Both the position numbers and the translations under genes were made by a program. A stretch of 64,000 nt of DNA from Epinephelus fuscoguttatus (taxonomy: Eukaryota; Chordata; Actinopteri; Perciformes; Serranidae), in contig NC_064756.1 of assembly GCF_011397635.1 (NCBI RefSeq), forward strand, positions 35,626,996 to 35,690,995. Direction: 5' to 3'. Positions 36,201 through 49,760 of this stretch are shown in pieces (position 1 is the stretch's first letter; the number at the start of each line of letters is the position of its first letter). The notes beneath the pieces are model-generated. The model did no database searches, was not told the DNA's origin, and saw nothing but the letters and a program-made list of their open reading frames with translations.

Positions 36201-39200
36201 GTTGCAGTAACGCTTGAAAATCTTATTAGCCTACTTGACCCCAGCTCTTAGTCTGTATTCACTCTTAATGTATGTCTTTGTGTATCTCTGAATTTCTGTC
36301 TTTGTTTTCTGTTACTGTCTCTCCCCCAACATTTCCCATCTCGTTGCTGTTTTTCTTCCTCCCACTCTTTCCTTCCCATGTCTCTCCTCCAGAACAAGGG
36401 GTCCCTGCAGTTTGAGGACAAGTGGGATCTGATGCGGCCCATCGTTCTCAAGCTGCTCAGACAGGAAGCCGTCACCAAGCAACAGTGGTTCGACTTGTTC
36501 TCGTAAGAGATGCTCTCTGCTCTGTCCCTTACTTCCCTCTGCCTTATTTAAGAAAGTGGTCCAATGCAGGATCAGCACAGCTGCTGTTGCCTCATATCCT
36601 GAAAACAGTTGCTTTACTCTGAACAATAGACCGCTCACAAATCACAGCGTACTATTTTAGTGCATTTCAGCAGCACACACATCCAATACATGAGCTGGGT
36701 TTTTACCAACAGGTGTTGTGCTGCTTTATATAATCCCCACACAGTTGTAGGTAAGCATTTTGTTGGATTGTGTCCCACTCATAAACTGCGGTGGAAAAGA
36801 GTCTTGTTTCTGCAGCTTAACTGTCACAACTTGATGTACAACTGCCTCTCATAATAGAAAGATAATTCAGAATCCAATTTTAAAAGTCTCAGTTATGGAC
36901 TCTAAGGGTAGTAATTATCTGATATGCTCACTTTGAAATAGAATGTTGTGGTGTAGCTTAACGTTGTGAGTGATTTTATTTTAAAACTTGTGTTAAGACA
37001 CAAAGTACAATGTTGGTGCCTTTTTTATGTAGCCCAAAGCTGTGATCGCATCTGGCACTTTTTCTGAGTTTAGCAGGTGTGAGGTGGATTACATCATTGT
37101 TGCTATGCAACATTTCTGGTTATTTCCCCTTGAGGCTGATTTTTGATTTTGGGCTATTCAACAAAATTGACTTATCTGGCCTTACCTCAAACTTAAAAAA
37201 TAAAGTGGGTAATGTGGGGAGACAAAGTGTTCAGAAGAGGAAGTTAGTGATTGTTCTTTTTGGTCTTGAGAAATAGGAAGAGAAGAGGGGAGGGGAACAG
37301 TAACATGGAGAGTTTAATTATCTTGTCTCCAAAAGCTCTGGAAAGACAGGTCACGTTTCAAGGGGTTTCTCTGCAAGTATACTGTATTCCGTGTGTGTTT
37401 GCGACATGTTGAGTAAAAGCTCAGGAGAGTGCCTCAGTTCGAGGTGCATAGTCTAATTAACATTGAATGAACTTAAGTGATGTTCCATTCCCATCTTGTT
37501 TGTCCTACAGAGATGTCCATGCTGTGTGTCTATGGGATGATAAAGGACCAGCCAAAATCCACCAAGCCCTTAAAGAGGACATCTTAGACTTCATCAAACA
37601 AGCACAAGCTGTAAGTAGTGTGTGTACATGGGTTTGGTTTGGGTTGGTTTCATTTTGCACAGTTCCTTTTGCTGCTTCTTTCCAAAGTCCACTACTGTCT
37701 CCTTACATGATAGTGGACAGATGGAGGGTGGGCGACTTTTTTTAAGCTCTACAAACTTCAGAACTGGTCCCAAGAACAAAGATCTGTCCATAGTCTTGGA
37801 CAAAGTAATTGTTATGGTCCACTGTTTAGATGCTGCCACACATCTGCTTTGGATAATAATAGACAAAGACATGTGGGGTAGTTATTGCAGGGAACAAAGC
37901 ATCAAGAGTATTTGTTGTTTGACCTGTATCATCTAACTTTTATTTGCTTTTGTTACCATGGCAGCGGGTGCTGAGCCACCAGGATGACACGGCACTGCTA
38001 AAGGCCTACATTGTAGAGTGGAGGAAGTTCTTCACCCAGTGCGACATCTTGCCCAAACCCTTCTGTCAGCTGGAGATCACGCTCATGGGCAAACAGGGCA
38101 GCAACAAGAAAACAAACATGGAGGATAGCATCGTACGCAAGGTGGGGGAAAAGCTGAGCAACAGTAAGCACAAGGAAGAGAAGGAGGGAGTTTGAAGAGA
38201 GTTAATCACATATGACATAAGAGGAAGCAGCAAGAATATGACCTAAAATCATGAGCAACTAAAACAAGTTAACAGAACAGGAGAACATAACAAAGCGGGG
38301 GAGTTGTAAAAGCCAGAAGAGATGAAGAGGGTGTGGGAGGTGCCTCACATGGAGGGAAACATAATATATAAGTGCATAGCTAAGGGTCAGTTAGTCTAAG
38401 AATCCTCCTGTGAGAGAACAGCTGGAAGTGTTAATGGTATCAAATCAGTTTGATCCCCATGAGGAAGGTCTCTCAGAATAAGATTAAGTGCTGTAGAGGA
38501 GAAAGCTGTGATTAAGCTAATATGATTGAGCAAGCAGACACAAGAAGTTTCATTAAAAGCACTTCATAAATAAATTGGGCTTTACTATTCCTGGATAGCA
38601 GGAAATGGAGGGTAACTTATTATTTAACATTTTTGTTGCAGTTGATGCATATTTATTACTGCCCTTACCTTATTTTTTTCCAGCTGATGTTGGACACATG
38701 GAACGAGTCAATCTTTTCCAACATTAAGAGTCGCCTGCAGGACAGCGCCATGAAGCTAGTGCACGCTGAGAGGCAGGGGGAGGCCTTCGACTCCCAGCTT
38801 GTCATAGGAGTACGAGAGTCATACGGTAAGACAGAGAGGATCAATTATTATTACATTTAATTGATAATGTGTGCAGAAACACAAATTTGTACAAGCAAAA
38901 ATAGAGACACAGCAGAGATTGGAAATCTGGCCATTGAAATAAACTTTTTCCAGTATTAATTGTATTTATTGCCAATTGGTGAACAGGTTGCAACATAACT
39001 TGAAAACTGAGACTGACTTTCTGAGTTGCCTTTCGTAGCCATTGGACTGACTTCTTTGTAAAAGGCTTGGGCCGAATTTGCAGGGAAAATCTAAAAGATG
39101 TGAGGGTTTTCATACTCCTGTGCCTTGCCTCTCTTCAGCTCTGCTACAGCACTGATACACTGTGCAACACTAGCTAATGTTAGCTGAGAAATGGATTCTG

Positions 39201-42200
39201 CTAACTTCAACAAACGACCAACACCCACCACAACACACAGCCCACACACGCTGTTTCCATGATATACATTTTGCAGCAGCAGCCTGGCCGATTCCCTGCC
39301 GAATCAACACACTTTGTTGCCACTGGTCACCAGCCCGTTGTGAACCCAGGGCTGGGGTTTAAATCACGCTGAATCTGAGTTGCTACAGCTGCAAAGTTCT
39401 GAGCTGCTATCCACTCTTGTTCTGAAGAAGTAGTGTCCTGGCAGTAGAGAGTGAGGCAGAGGGTCTGCAGGCTGGCTAGCTAGCTAATCTTTTTACTCTT
39501 ATAATGTATTTTAATATTAATGTGTAAATATAAAAAACACTACAGCAAGTGACCACTTTTTGTCCCAATGTCTGTGCTTCTCTTCCACCAGTGAACCTGT
39601 GCTCTAACCCAGAGGACAAGCTGCAGATTTACAGGGATAACTTTGAGAAAGCCTACCTGGACTCCACAGAGAGGTTTTACAGAACACAGGCGCCATCCTA
39701 CCTGCAACAGAATGGCGTCCAGAACTACATGAAATATGTAAGCCGTTCTGATACTGATTGGTGGGGTTACTTTAAAGCATGGAAAATGATGCCAGTGGCG
39801 AATACGCTGATAAAAGGGGGAGTGCTCTTATCTGCCCACAAATTAATTAATTAATTAAAGCTTTGAAATGACACCTCCCCCCTACATACTTACAAGTCAA
39901 GGCTAGTTAAACAAGGTGAATAATTAAAAACTATTCACCTTGGAGCCTGGCATATCTCGCAATTTGGCATATCCTTTTGCAGAGCAGAACATCATCTAAA
40001 TCTTTGTTGTAGTTTCAAATGTCATTTTTCTGTGTGGGTTAAAATATTACCATCTGCAAATATGTCATATGAGTTACACCAGAATATAGTGTAGCATTAA
40101 ATGCTGCATTTTGTAGACAGTTGTTAGGAGAAGAAAGTTGTTGCCTTGGGTGTGTGTGTATATGCAAGAGTTTTAATTTTTAATTGTTGGTTTTTCAGTG
40201 TTTGTAGAACTTTTATTCTCAGTATTTGTGTTGTGTGTTCATGTGTGTTTCTCTACAGGCAGACGCAAAACTGAGAGAAGAGGAGAAGAGAGCACTTAGA
40301 TATCTAGAGACACGTCGTGAATGTAACTCTGTTCAAGCAGTAAGTGTCCTTGACAGGATCTGAATTATCAATACTAACTTAACATTTTACGTTTGTTTTC
40401 AGTTTCTTAAAACAGTTATTTACCTTGTGTCATCCTGAATTATATTTCCATATTTTCAAGTCATCCTAACAGATTATATACAGTTCAGGAGTGTAGCCTG
40501 AATCATACTGTATTTTTCAGACCAATATTGACATTTGAAACTTTGTTTTAGTCCTGAACACCCCTCTTGAAAGCCCCATAATTGTTATAGTTCCTGAACA
40601 CCCCATGCTAAAGTACATTCCTGAAAGCTCCATGGTCATTTTGGTTCCCGAACGCCCTACGCTACTTCTAATTCCTGAACATACCACAGTCATTTTAGTT
40701 CCTGAATGCACCCAAGGAGGTTTAAAAGTGGAGAAGTCAATGCGTCATATTGCATTACATCACTCGGGAATGACACATGCAGTAAAATTTAGTCCTCACT
40801 TGCCACTCGCCATCCCTGCCATGGAGTCAGAGACTATGTCCCAGCCCCAACACATATGCCAATTTATTGAGGTGATAATAAGTCAGTGTTGTGGATAAAG
40901 CTGCTTGTACTGCCCTCAAGTGGTCAAAACATGAATGGATTAATATTTAAATTAGATTATTAAAGAATTGTATTGAATTGCTTTTGGTTTGAAAAACTAT
41001 GGTATGGTGACACTGCTTGTTAGTTAAGACAGTTAAAACTTTTAAAATCAGACAAATGCAGGTCTGCAAGACTTTTTTCACCACATGTGTACTTTTCTTC
41101 TGGAGTTTGAGAAAGCTGATTTTTCCGGCTATTTGTTTTCGGTTTATTTTGGTTTTATAGCCCAATCACAAACAAACCAGGTTTAGTAAAAAGTTACTTA
41201 TGTGTTGTCAGATGTGCTAAATGTCAGATGTAAATCTGTGTCTCTTCACTTTGAATAACAGCACCAAAAATATTCTGAAAGATCACTGCGACCTTTCAGG
41301 AGTCTCATTAAATGTATGTGAGCCCATTTGTTCATGTCAAGGTTGCCCCTCTAGTAAGTCTTTGCTTTCTGTGTATCCTCGCAGCTTATGGAGTGTTGCG
41401 TTAACGCTCTGGTAACCTCATTCAAAGAGACAATCCTGGCCGAATGTCCAGGGATGATCAAACGAAACGAGACAGACAGTAAGTACTGCTGCACTGTTGT
41501 CACATTATTTTTCAATAAATGTAGCATGATAAGTAAGGGTCTTTGTTTTAGAAGACACAAATATCTACTAGACATCGTGGCATCAACATTCACTATTGCA
41601 TCAGCCAGAAAGACTTTAAAAATAGAAAGCTTCTCCCAGTGTTGGTTGGTTTCCTGCCAGCGGGGCCAGGAGAGCTGTACAACTTGCCAACCACACTCAC
41701 TGTTTGTGAGCATTTGTCTGGTAGCTGGTGGGATTTTTCCCCTGAAACATTTTCCTGTTTTGCTTTGTTGACACCAGTCTCATGATGCCTTCAACCAATT
41801 ATATAATGATAATAATAACAGCACCACTTGATTAAAGAGTATCGTGTAGGGTACACTAGTGCTTCCTCGCATTCAGCTCCTCCAGAAGCCTCCTCTCTCC
41901 TCCCTCCTCATCATCTCCAGATGCAATTAAGGGATCTGAACATCCTCAGTGATGTCAGAGGGCAACTGTTTGTGAGTCAAGGGACAAGAGAGGAGGCGAG
42001 GAAGCATAAGTTAGCATGATGAAAAGGACCCAGAATGTTTTTTGGCCTGTGTATAACACTGATCACCCCTTCCCTGAGCAGGGCTGCACCTGATGTTTTC
42101 GCTGATGGACAAGGTTCCCAGCGGGATCGAGCCCATGCTAAAAGACCTGGAAGAACATATCATCAATGCTGGACTAGCAGACATGGTGGCTGCTGCCGAG

Positions 42201-44976
42201 ACTATCACTACTGTACGTGCACAAACACACTTTAACAACAGTTAGCTCAGCTCCTCAATCCCATGTTCAGTCCAGAGTTTTTCTGCAATTCTGCTGACAA
42301 ACAGACAAACCAAACAGAACACATAACCTCCTTGGCAGATGCAATAATGGCATCTGTGACACTGGAGTAAAAGAATGTAATGAGAAACATATTTTGTTTG
42401 AATCACTGAAGGTTCAAATGTGATTATTGCAGCAATCACTTATAGGACTTTTGGACTGTAATTTCAACCAAATTTGTAGAGCCACATTACTAACAAAATG
42501 TCTTTTTAAAAAATAATCCAATAATTGAAACTAATGTTGTACAGTAGATTTGCTTAGAACAGGCAATTAACATCAGTGTTACTGAGTTCTGGGGCAGCAC
42601 CATTTTGGTTGATAGCTCATGAAGTGAGAACGTAGAGTGTGTAAAGAACAAAATGGCTGACAGCCCAACGTTAATATTGGAGGGCAGCATCCACAACTTC
42701 TATAGTAGTTCTAAATGCGTGTTTCTGTGTGTCCAGGACTCTGAGAAGTACGTGGAGCAGTTGTTGACATTGTTTAACCGCTTCAGTAAGCTCGTAAAGG
42801 AGGCCTTTCAGGACGACCCTCGCTTCCTCACAGCAAGAGATAAGGTGTGTTTTATCTGACTACCAAAGCCATTTAAGACATATAATGATGTCTACTCTGT
42901 GCTAAAGACAGTTGAGTTCCCTCCAGCTCCCTTTTGTTCCCAAAATATGTGTATTCATAATGCCTGCAGCACAGGCAGCATTTCAGCTTGACCCCTTGTT
43001 CACACGTACAGTATGGACTCAAAGTACAGTAGCAGCCTCTCCCTTTCCTCTCTCCAGCCTCAAGCTTGCATGTTTGGGGTTAGACACATAATTAACACAA
43101 CTATGTTTGAGCAGTTATTTTGCCACTATGCTGTCACGCAAGGATGAAGTTAATTCCCAGAGCGATGGATCCTTCTTACTAATGTCCCACTGTAGGTTGT
43201 TAAAGTTGTATCATAAGCCCTGTTTCCAGCGAGCAGTATGGTGCGATGCAGTTTAGTTCAGTAAAAATACTAAATTGGGAAGCTGTTGATCAGCTTTCAC
43301 TATGCAGCTGAGTAGCAGTAGCAAACAGCTGTGCTTCTGGTAACTGATTTAGTCAAAACAAGTGCTCCTGCACATCAGACAGCACAAAGTTGAGACTTTG
43401 GAGACTTGAGTAACTGGAGATGGTGCTGGGATGATATTTGGATATTAGTTCAATTCAAAATTAATATTTAAGTCTGTATGTGTGACTGAGGGAAACTTTG
43501 CAGTTAGAACGGGACTCTGGGAAATTATTTTAAGTATTTTCTACCTTTTATAGACTACATGAATAAAACGACCAGCTCTAATAAATGTAAACAGTTGGAA
43601 GTTGCAGCTCTACTTGTTTGGTCCTTACCTGCACATGTTATCTGTTTCCCTTCCCCTGCAGGCTTACAAGGCTGTTGTCAATGACGCCACAATCTTCAAA
43701 CTGGAGCTGCCAATGAAACAGAAAGGGTGAGTGGAAGCATCTGCTTTGTCCTTGTGGATGTGGAAATACCCAGAGTTTTTGTCATCTTTTCTCTTTGATT
43801 AAAACAAATCACAATGTTGTGATGTGTATGTAAATGTGTGTGTCCTTCCAAGCAGTGTGGGTATGAAGACTCAGCCGGAGTCAAAGTGTCCTGAGCTTCT
43901 GGCAAACTACTGTGACATGCTGCTGAGGAAAACTCCTCTCAGCAAGAAACTCACCTCAGAGGAAATCGAGCTCAAACTCAAAGAAGTGGTGAGTCTTTGT
44001 ACTATTAGCCCGGCACAGCTCAAGGCAAACTTGCTTTTAGGTGATCCATTTTTCAGACTTCTCCAGTCCCTTTTGTCTACCCTATTCCCCTCTACTCTCA
44101 CACTTATTTCTTCTTTTATAATATCTCCTTGCAGCTCTTGGTATTAAAGTACGTTCAGAATAAAGACGTATTCATGCGTTACCACAAAGCTCATCTGACA
44201 AGGCGTCTGATTCTGGACATATCAGCTGACAGCGAGATTGAAGAAAACATGGTGGAGTGGTTGAGAGTGAGTTACATGTTTCTTTCTTACTCTCTGTCAC
44301 ACACTCAGGCAGACAAAGAAATGCACAGTGTAAGAACTATACGAGGGATCAATACAAATAATATACCAGCAACTTGGAACCAACATCATACTTATCTGTG
44401 GGGAATATAAACATATCTTTCTACAAAACCTTTTTTCTATTTAACAAACTTCACAGATCCATCAGTGTTTAACTTTAACACAAGGCACATGTACAAGAAC
44501 TTAACCTAGATTTAATAATGGTTTTGCACTGCGATGGTTCAGCCACATCAAGGAAGGTTTCCCGCAGGTCCATGAAGAGTCTTAAAAGGCATTTCATTCA
44601 TTAATCTAAAAATAAGGCCCCAAATGCTATTAAAATATCTAAAATCAATTTTTATAAAATCTTAAAAGACTGAGACATGGGAAGAAGGACTTAATTAGTG
44701 CACGGCATTGCGTTAAGGGCCCTGTGTACAATGGGAATCAAGGCAGTGGAGTCCCACATGCAGAGTGAGAAATACAAACTGCCAAGAAAACTTAACAAGT
44801 GCCAGGTATTTATGAGTTCACTTCAGCCCTCAAAACTCACACTTCATGAACAGTAAACATTTGGGCAAAATTGTCACAAACCTAAGTAACTGATGTCGCT
44901 TAATGTTGCAGTGGATTAATTTCTCCTTTGCTTTGTTGTCCTCTTTTCCTTCATTTGTGTCACTCCCTGGTGTCCT

Positions 44977-45025
<49 letters not shown>

Positions 45026-45199
45026 CTGTGTGTTTCTGTGTGTGTGTTTCTGTGTGTGTGTGTGGTTGTAGGAAGTAGGAATGCCTGCAGATTATGTGAA
45101 CAAGCTGGCCAGGATGTTTCAGGACATCAAGGTCTCAGAGGACCTCAATCAGGTCTTCAAAGAAATGCACAAACACAACAAGCTGGCGCTGCCAGGTAG

Positions 45200-45262
<63 letters not shown>

Positions 45263-48200
45263 TTTTTTAGTTAAAACAACATAAACCAACTCGACACAAG
45301 AGGACAAATCAGTGTAACATTATCACCTTTCTTGCAGTAATTTGTCTCTTTCATTACATTTTCTTTCCATCACTCATTTCATGCCAAAGACATAAACCTG
45401 GAAGAACAAAAACATAGTTACAATAAAACAATAATACTGTTCAATCAGAATTGAGATGCAGTGTGAAATGTTTGCTTTTCAGACTTTGTTAAGTCACCAG
45501 TGACTACTTGTGGGGTTGGTTTAAAGGTGTGTAGAATATAGGGGGATATATTGGCAGAAATTGAATATACTGTAATATTATAAGTATATTTTATATAGTG
45601 TACAGTCGCCTGAAAATAAGAATTATTGTGTTTTCGTTACCTTAAAATGAGCTGTTTATATCTACGTAGGGAGCGGGTTCTCAACCACAGAGTCTGCCAT
45701 GTTGCACTGCCATGTTTCTACAGTAGCCCAGAATGGACAAACCAAACACTGGTTCTAGACAGGTACATTAGCGTTTTCTCGTTGGTCACTGTAGTTAGCA
45801 GCCCCTCTGCGACAAGCAGCATCAGAGAACATAGATCATAATGTGAAACTTCTTTATTCAGTGTTTTTATGGTTTAATCACTGGGTTCATTGCTTTAGAG
45901 GGGAAGAGACCTCTGCAGATGATCCGGCTTATGTTCAAAACCTCCTGAGCGTCAGGATCTTTAGAAAAAAGATGAGCACACAGGGTATGAGAAACACTGA
46001 TATGTAATGGGTAACTGCTTTATTCAGTGATTTTACTGGTTTTAATCACCTGGTCCGTTTGTGTTGGAGAGGGGGACTACCGTGGATAATCAAGCTCATG
46101 GTTAAAAGCTGTTTGAACAGTGAACACCGAAGGAATCCTAACTGGGAGTTCACAGTTGGCACATGGTAAAAGTTTCAGCTGGTTGAATTCTGCAATCCTC
46201 ACCACTAGATGCTAGTAAATACTACACACTGTTCTTTTAAGGGAACGGGAGGTTATGAGGTCTTTTATCAGATTAAATTTACTATTCACAGTTTAATTTT
46301 GATGTTTCTGTTTAACTAATAATGACTAATCAGAGTTTTTCTCCTGATTTTGCCTACAGCGGACAGTGTGAACATTAAGATCCTGAACGCCGGAGCATGG
46401 TCACGAAGCAGTGAGAAGGTTTTTGTCTCACTGCCCACAGAGCTGGAGGACCTCATCCCTGAGGTGGAAGACTTCTACAAGAGGAATCACAGCGGTCGCA
46501 AACTCCACTGGCATCACCTCATGTCCAACGGCATTGTGAGTGAGCTATAAATGTCGCTGATGCAGTGTTCCTGCTGCCACAGAGCCAACAATCAGAATCT
46601 CAGTTAGTAAGGTTGAAGTACATGTGTAAATCGTTTGAAAGTAGTACAAAAAATGACTTTCAATAAATAAATGTATGAATAAATAAATAACTAAATAAAT
46701 AAATGTAAACATAAATAGATACATAGATGTGTAAATGAATAAATACAGGAATAGGTAAATTAAAAGGTTAAATAAATGCTGAAATGTATAAACAGATAAA
46801 TAAAAGAATAAATAAATGCTATTAAATGTTAGATTATTGTTGTTATTTTCAGCAGTTGTTGGGCCACCAAATCAAGCTGACAGATCAACACTGTGTTGCC
46901 ACATTCTGCTCCTCTCACCTTCTCGGCCTTCTCCTTTGTTTCTCTTCTCCTTGTGCTCAGATCACCTTTAAAAACGAGGTGGGACAGTACGACCTGGAGG
47001 TGACGACCTTCCAGCTGGCAGTTTTGTTTGCCTGGAACCAGAGACCTAGAGAGAGAATCAGCTTTGAGAATCTCAAACTGGCCACAGAGCTGCCTGACGC
47101 AGAGCTACGTCGTACACTTTGGGTTAGACTGACGAAACGTTTTAAATGCTTTATTTTAGTCTACCAATTACAGGACAAGTTTACAGGATTAAGATAATTG
47201 CTCAGGTTAAATACATTATTTGGGACTCATAGGTGAGAAAACACAGCCTGCAACGCAAAGCTTGTTACAGCTGAGGTTGAACAACACTGGTAGAGATCAG
47301 TCTAGGTGGGGTTGCATATAGATGTGTATGTATCAGATCTGAGGTATGATTAACGTAAGAGCACATGCTTAGTTCAGGATTCATGTCCTAGCTCACTGAT
47401 ATTTGAAACCATATTCATATTCAGAAAATAACACCATTACATGTATAAAAGCATTTTGGCATCACACAGGAACGTTTGTGCAGATGTTCTTCTCTTTATA
47501 ATGAAAGGAATACTTCACCCCACAAATGTCAATTTGCATGTAAATTATTCACCCAGCCAGACTCCACTGACAAAACCATAATTTTACCTTGCTGAACACA
47601 GGAGCTGCAGTAATTGATATACAAATGATCATCATGATTTGGGTGTTAAGTATTCCTTTAAACATCTTAATAACCAACTTAATAAGCGTTACAGGAAACA
47701 AAAATATGTTGAGATTGAGAGTTAATCAAAGTGCAGCACACAATATGGAGAGTGATGTCTAGAGTACCATAAAGCAAGATGACTGTGTACTTGGCTGGTA
47801 GCATCTGTAAGAAGGAAACACACACACTCAAACACACAAACAGACACACATACATTGGCAATATTTATAACTGAAATACTGATGGTGTTTCATATTTTTA
47901 AATTTACTTTACTTACTCTCTTTTCTGTGCAGTCTCTAGTGGCCTTCCCCAAACTGAAGAGACAGGTGTTGTCTTATGACCCTCCAGTTAGCTCGCCCAA
48001 AGACTTCACAGACAGCACGCTCTTCTACGTCAACCAGGAGTTCTCACTCATGTATGTTACGGTGTTTAAAACTTCTAATTTTATTCAGCTAGAAATTTTT
48101 TTCAAACATTATTTTAAATTAACGATTAAAATTACAGTTATGTACTATATATATATATATATACACACACACACATATTATTAGTCCCAAATAAATTAAC

Positions 48201-49760
48201 CAGCAATTTCAGGGTCAAGTTAAAATATTTGTTATGTTGATCATCTGTGTCTGTGTGTCTTTTATTTTCTCAGCAAAAACTCCAAAGTCCAAAAGCGAGG
48301 AAAGATCAATCTGATTGGTCGGCTGCAGCTGACCACAGAGCGAATGAGAGAAGAGGAGAATGAAGGAATTGTTCACCTCAGAATACTCAGAACTCAGGTA
48401 CAAAAATATACATCAAAACACTCACAGTGTCCTCGTTCTCCTTTCAAGGGTCATAAACATTTTTAGCTTAACCCAATGACCCAATGAATTGCATGTTACC
48501 TAACATCAACTCAAGTGATGTTCACTTCACTTGTCTCTTCTCTCCTCTCGCTGCTACGTGGCTCAGTTTAGGGCATTGCCCTTTTCAAAACACATAGAGT
48601 AGAGAAACTAGCGCATCAGTAAATTACACCAATACACAGTTAATGGCTCAATTATGCTCAACGTTAGATATGGGTATGTACACAGATGGAGCCTTCTGTC
48701 CGTACTCTGTGTTCATTTTTTCTGTATTTGTGCACATTTTCGGAAAGCTTACGGACACGGTTGAGACGGAGCAGTACCACTGGAGGTCGTGAAGGCAATG
48801 TATTTCAAGTGAGATACGACTGTAGGAAATGACTAAGACATTTTAAAATTGGCAGAATGGAAGGAATCAGTAATATTGTGAAAAGAATTTTCCGTCCATG
48901 TGCCACAACGTATTTTATGGCCTCACGGACCACCACTGTCTACACAATGCCTCCGTTAAAAGGTACATTGTATAGGTACATCCATCTATTGGATGTACCT
49001 ACACAATAAAGGGGGTATGGAAGTCTGAGGGCAGTGACCTTTACGTTTAAATGAACAAATCTGTTTCATGTTGGCAATATTATGTCATTTCCAGTAAAAA
49101 TCACAATAGAAAAGCTTTGTTTACTGTTTAAAAAGTGTAAACATTTGAAGAAAGGAAGCACTCACCCATATTTTAAGTGGTTGCATCCCCAGTCTGATCT
49201 CGAGCTCACAGCTGATAGATACATGGTATGTTAACATGACGTAAGAGAAGTGTGTATTAAATGGATTTAATGTTGAGAGCTTAAGTTGGATGCTCGCTTG
49301 CTGTCAGAAAGCTGTGGCAACATGTGTATAAAAAAATACACATTTTAATAGTAATTTCAGCATTCAATTAGCTGTATTGTCTTTACTATTTGATTAATAT
49401 TCATTCACAAAATTTGTTCCAGCAGCCATATTGTGTTGGTGTTGTCTGTGTTAAGTGATTTGTGAGCCAGCACAGGACAGGAGAGTTGAGCTTGTGATTA
49501 TGGTCAACACTACAGTCTGTAGAGCTTGTGAAGGTATAACATTTGCCTATTTGTGTCTTGTTCAGGAGGCCATCATCCAAATCATGAAGATGAGGAAGAG
49601 AATCAGCAATGCCCAGCTTCAGACGGAGCTGGTGGAGATCCTGAAGAACATGTTTCTGCCTCAGAAGAAGATGATCAAAGAGCAGATCGAGTGGCTCATT
49701 GAACACAAGTACATAAAGAGGGACGAGGGAGACATCAACACCTTCATCTACATGGCCTAG
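33246..49760 (+). CDS. cul5: Cullin-5, complete, 19 coding exons
   Basis: Scaffold of CRL5 ubiquitin ligases, linking Elongin B/C-SOCS-box receptors (N-terminal half) to RBX2 and E2 (C-terminal half). Exons: 33246-33269, 36393-36502, 37511-37610, 37965-38141, 38684-38825, 39592-39737, 40259-40339, 41385-41478, 42082-42212, 42737-42844, 43662-43726, 43856-43988, 44135-44266, 45072-45195, 46360-46535, 46961-47122, 47933-48051, 48274-48397, 49566-49760. The total is 2343 nt, 780 aa plus TAG, equal to human CUL5, with near-identical sequence throughout: MATSNLLKNKGSLQFEDKWD at the start, the cullin-homology motif NKDVFMRYHKAHLTRRLI, and FIYMA at the end. All junctions are GT-AG with matching phases. 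Confidence 0.98.
33270..36392 (+). other. cul5: cul5 intron 1
   Basis: No other gene seen. The first 500 bp is CpG-richer, continuing the promoter region. It contains a 962 bp TTAA-type repeat (34160-35121). The remainder is unremarkable AT-rich intron. Confidence 0.6.
34160..35121. mobile_element. AAGGTCCAGTGTG family MITE, copy 1
   Basis: The left end is TTAAAGGTCCAGTGTTTAAG and the right end is CCTACACACTGGACCTTGAA, an inverted repeat with TTAA at the left and TTGA at the right. The interior shows a roughly 220 bp unit repeated about three times (GGTTTTTAC...CTGCAGAGGTCTC words near 34288, 34497 and 34719). Confidence 0.75.
40545..40715. repeat. Degenerate minisatellite, cul5 intron 7
   Basis: About three units of roughly 54 bp, each a doublet built on TTCCTGAACACCCC and TTCCTGAAAGCTCCATGGTC words, with diverged copies. 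Open on both strands but only because the unit lacks stops; no protein family is recognised. Confidence 0.7.
42845..43661 (+). other. cul5: cul5 intron 10
   Basis: No exon, repeat boundary or structure was recognised in this 817 bp. Confidence 0.5.
44978..45064. repeat. (TG)n tract at the cul5 exon 14 acceptor
   Basis: Uninterrupted TG from about 44978 to 45023, then TG broken by TTTC units to 45064. It replaces an ordinary polypyrimidine tract before the acceptor TTGTAG. Confidence 0.93.
45072..45195 (+). CDS. cul5: cul5 exon 14, flanked by complementary microsatellites
   Basis: A 124 nt exon encoding EVGMPADYVNKLARMFQDIK through KLALP. Its length is not a multiple of three, so skipping would shift the frame. 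A TG-rich tract ends within about 8 nt of its acceptor and a (CA)n tract starts 6 nt after its donor. Confidence 0.96.
45202..45257. repeat. (CA)n tract at the cul5 exon 14 donor
   Basis: 28 CA units starting 6 nt downstream of the exon end (donor GTAGCT), ending in AAAA. Confidence 0.93.
45521..46240. mobile_element. AAGGTCCAGTGTG family MITE, copy 2, cul5 intron 14
   Basis: The left end TTAAAGGTGTGTAGAATATA and right end ACTACACACTGTTCTTTTAA are degenerate inverted termini with TTAA at both ends. The interior shares GGTACATTAGCGTTTTC and CAGTGTTTTTATGG words with copy 3. Confidence 0.7.
46660..46825. repeat. (AAAT)n-type degenerate microsatellite, cul5 intron 15
   Basis: Many AATAAATAAATA units interspersed with variants such as TAAACATAAATAGATACA. 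Confidence 0.8.
48398..49565 (+). other. cul5: cul5 intron 18, possible MITE
   Basis: No exon. A short inverted repeat AGGTACATCCA/TGGATGTACCT sits at about 48974-49000 in an otherwise unclassified segment (48650-49040) with a CTCCGT/ACGGAC-rich composition that looks repeat-derived. Confidence 0.35.
49566..49760 (+). CDS. cul5: cul5 exon 19: winged-helix and NEDD8 acceptor
   Basis: It encodes residues 717-780 and stops with TAG. The motif IIQIMKMRK places the conserved NEDD8 acceptor lysine at residue 724, the same number as in human CUL5. Downstream NMFLPQKKMIKEQIEWLIEH and YIKRDEGD form the WHB domain. Lysine modification here activates the ligase and is promoted by DCN1-like proteins such as the neighbouring gene's product. 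Confidence 0.96.
   Translation, partial: EAIIQIMKMRKRISNAQLQTELVEILKNMFLPQKKMIKEQIEWLIEHKYIKRDEGDINTFIYMA

Noticed and set aside
36248-36638. Minus-strand frames over cul5 exon 2
   Set aside because: They are the antisense of a confirmed cul5 exon.
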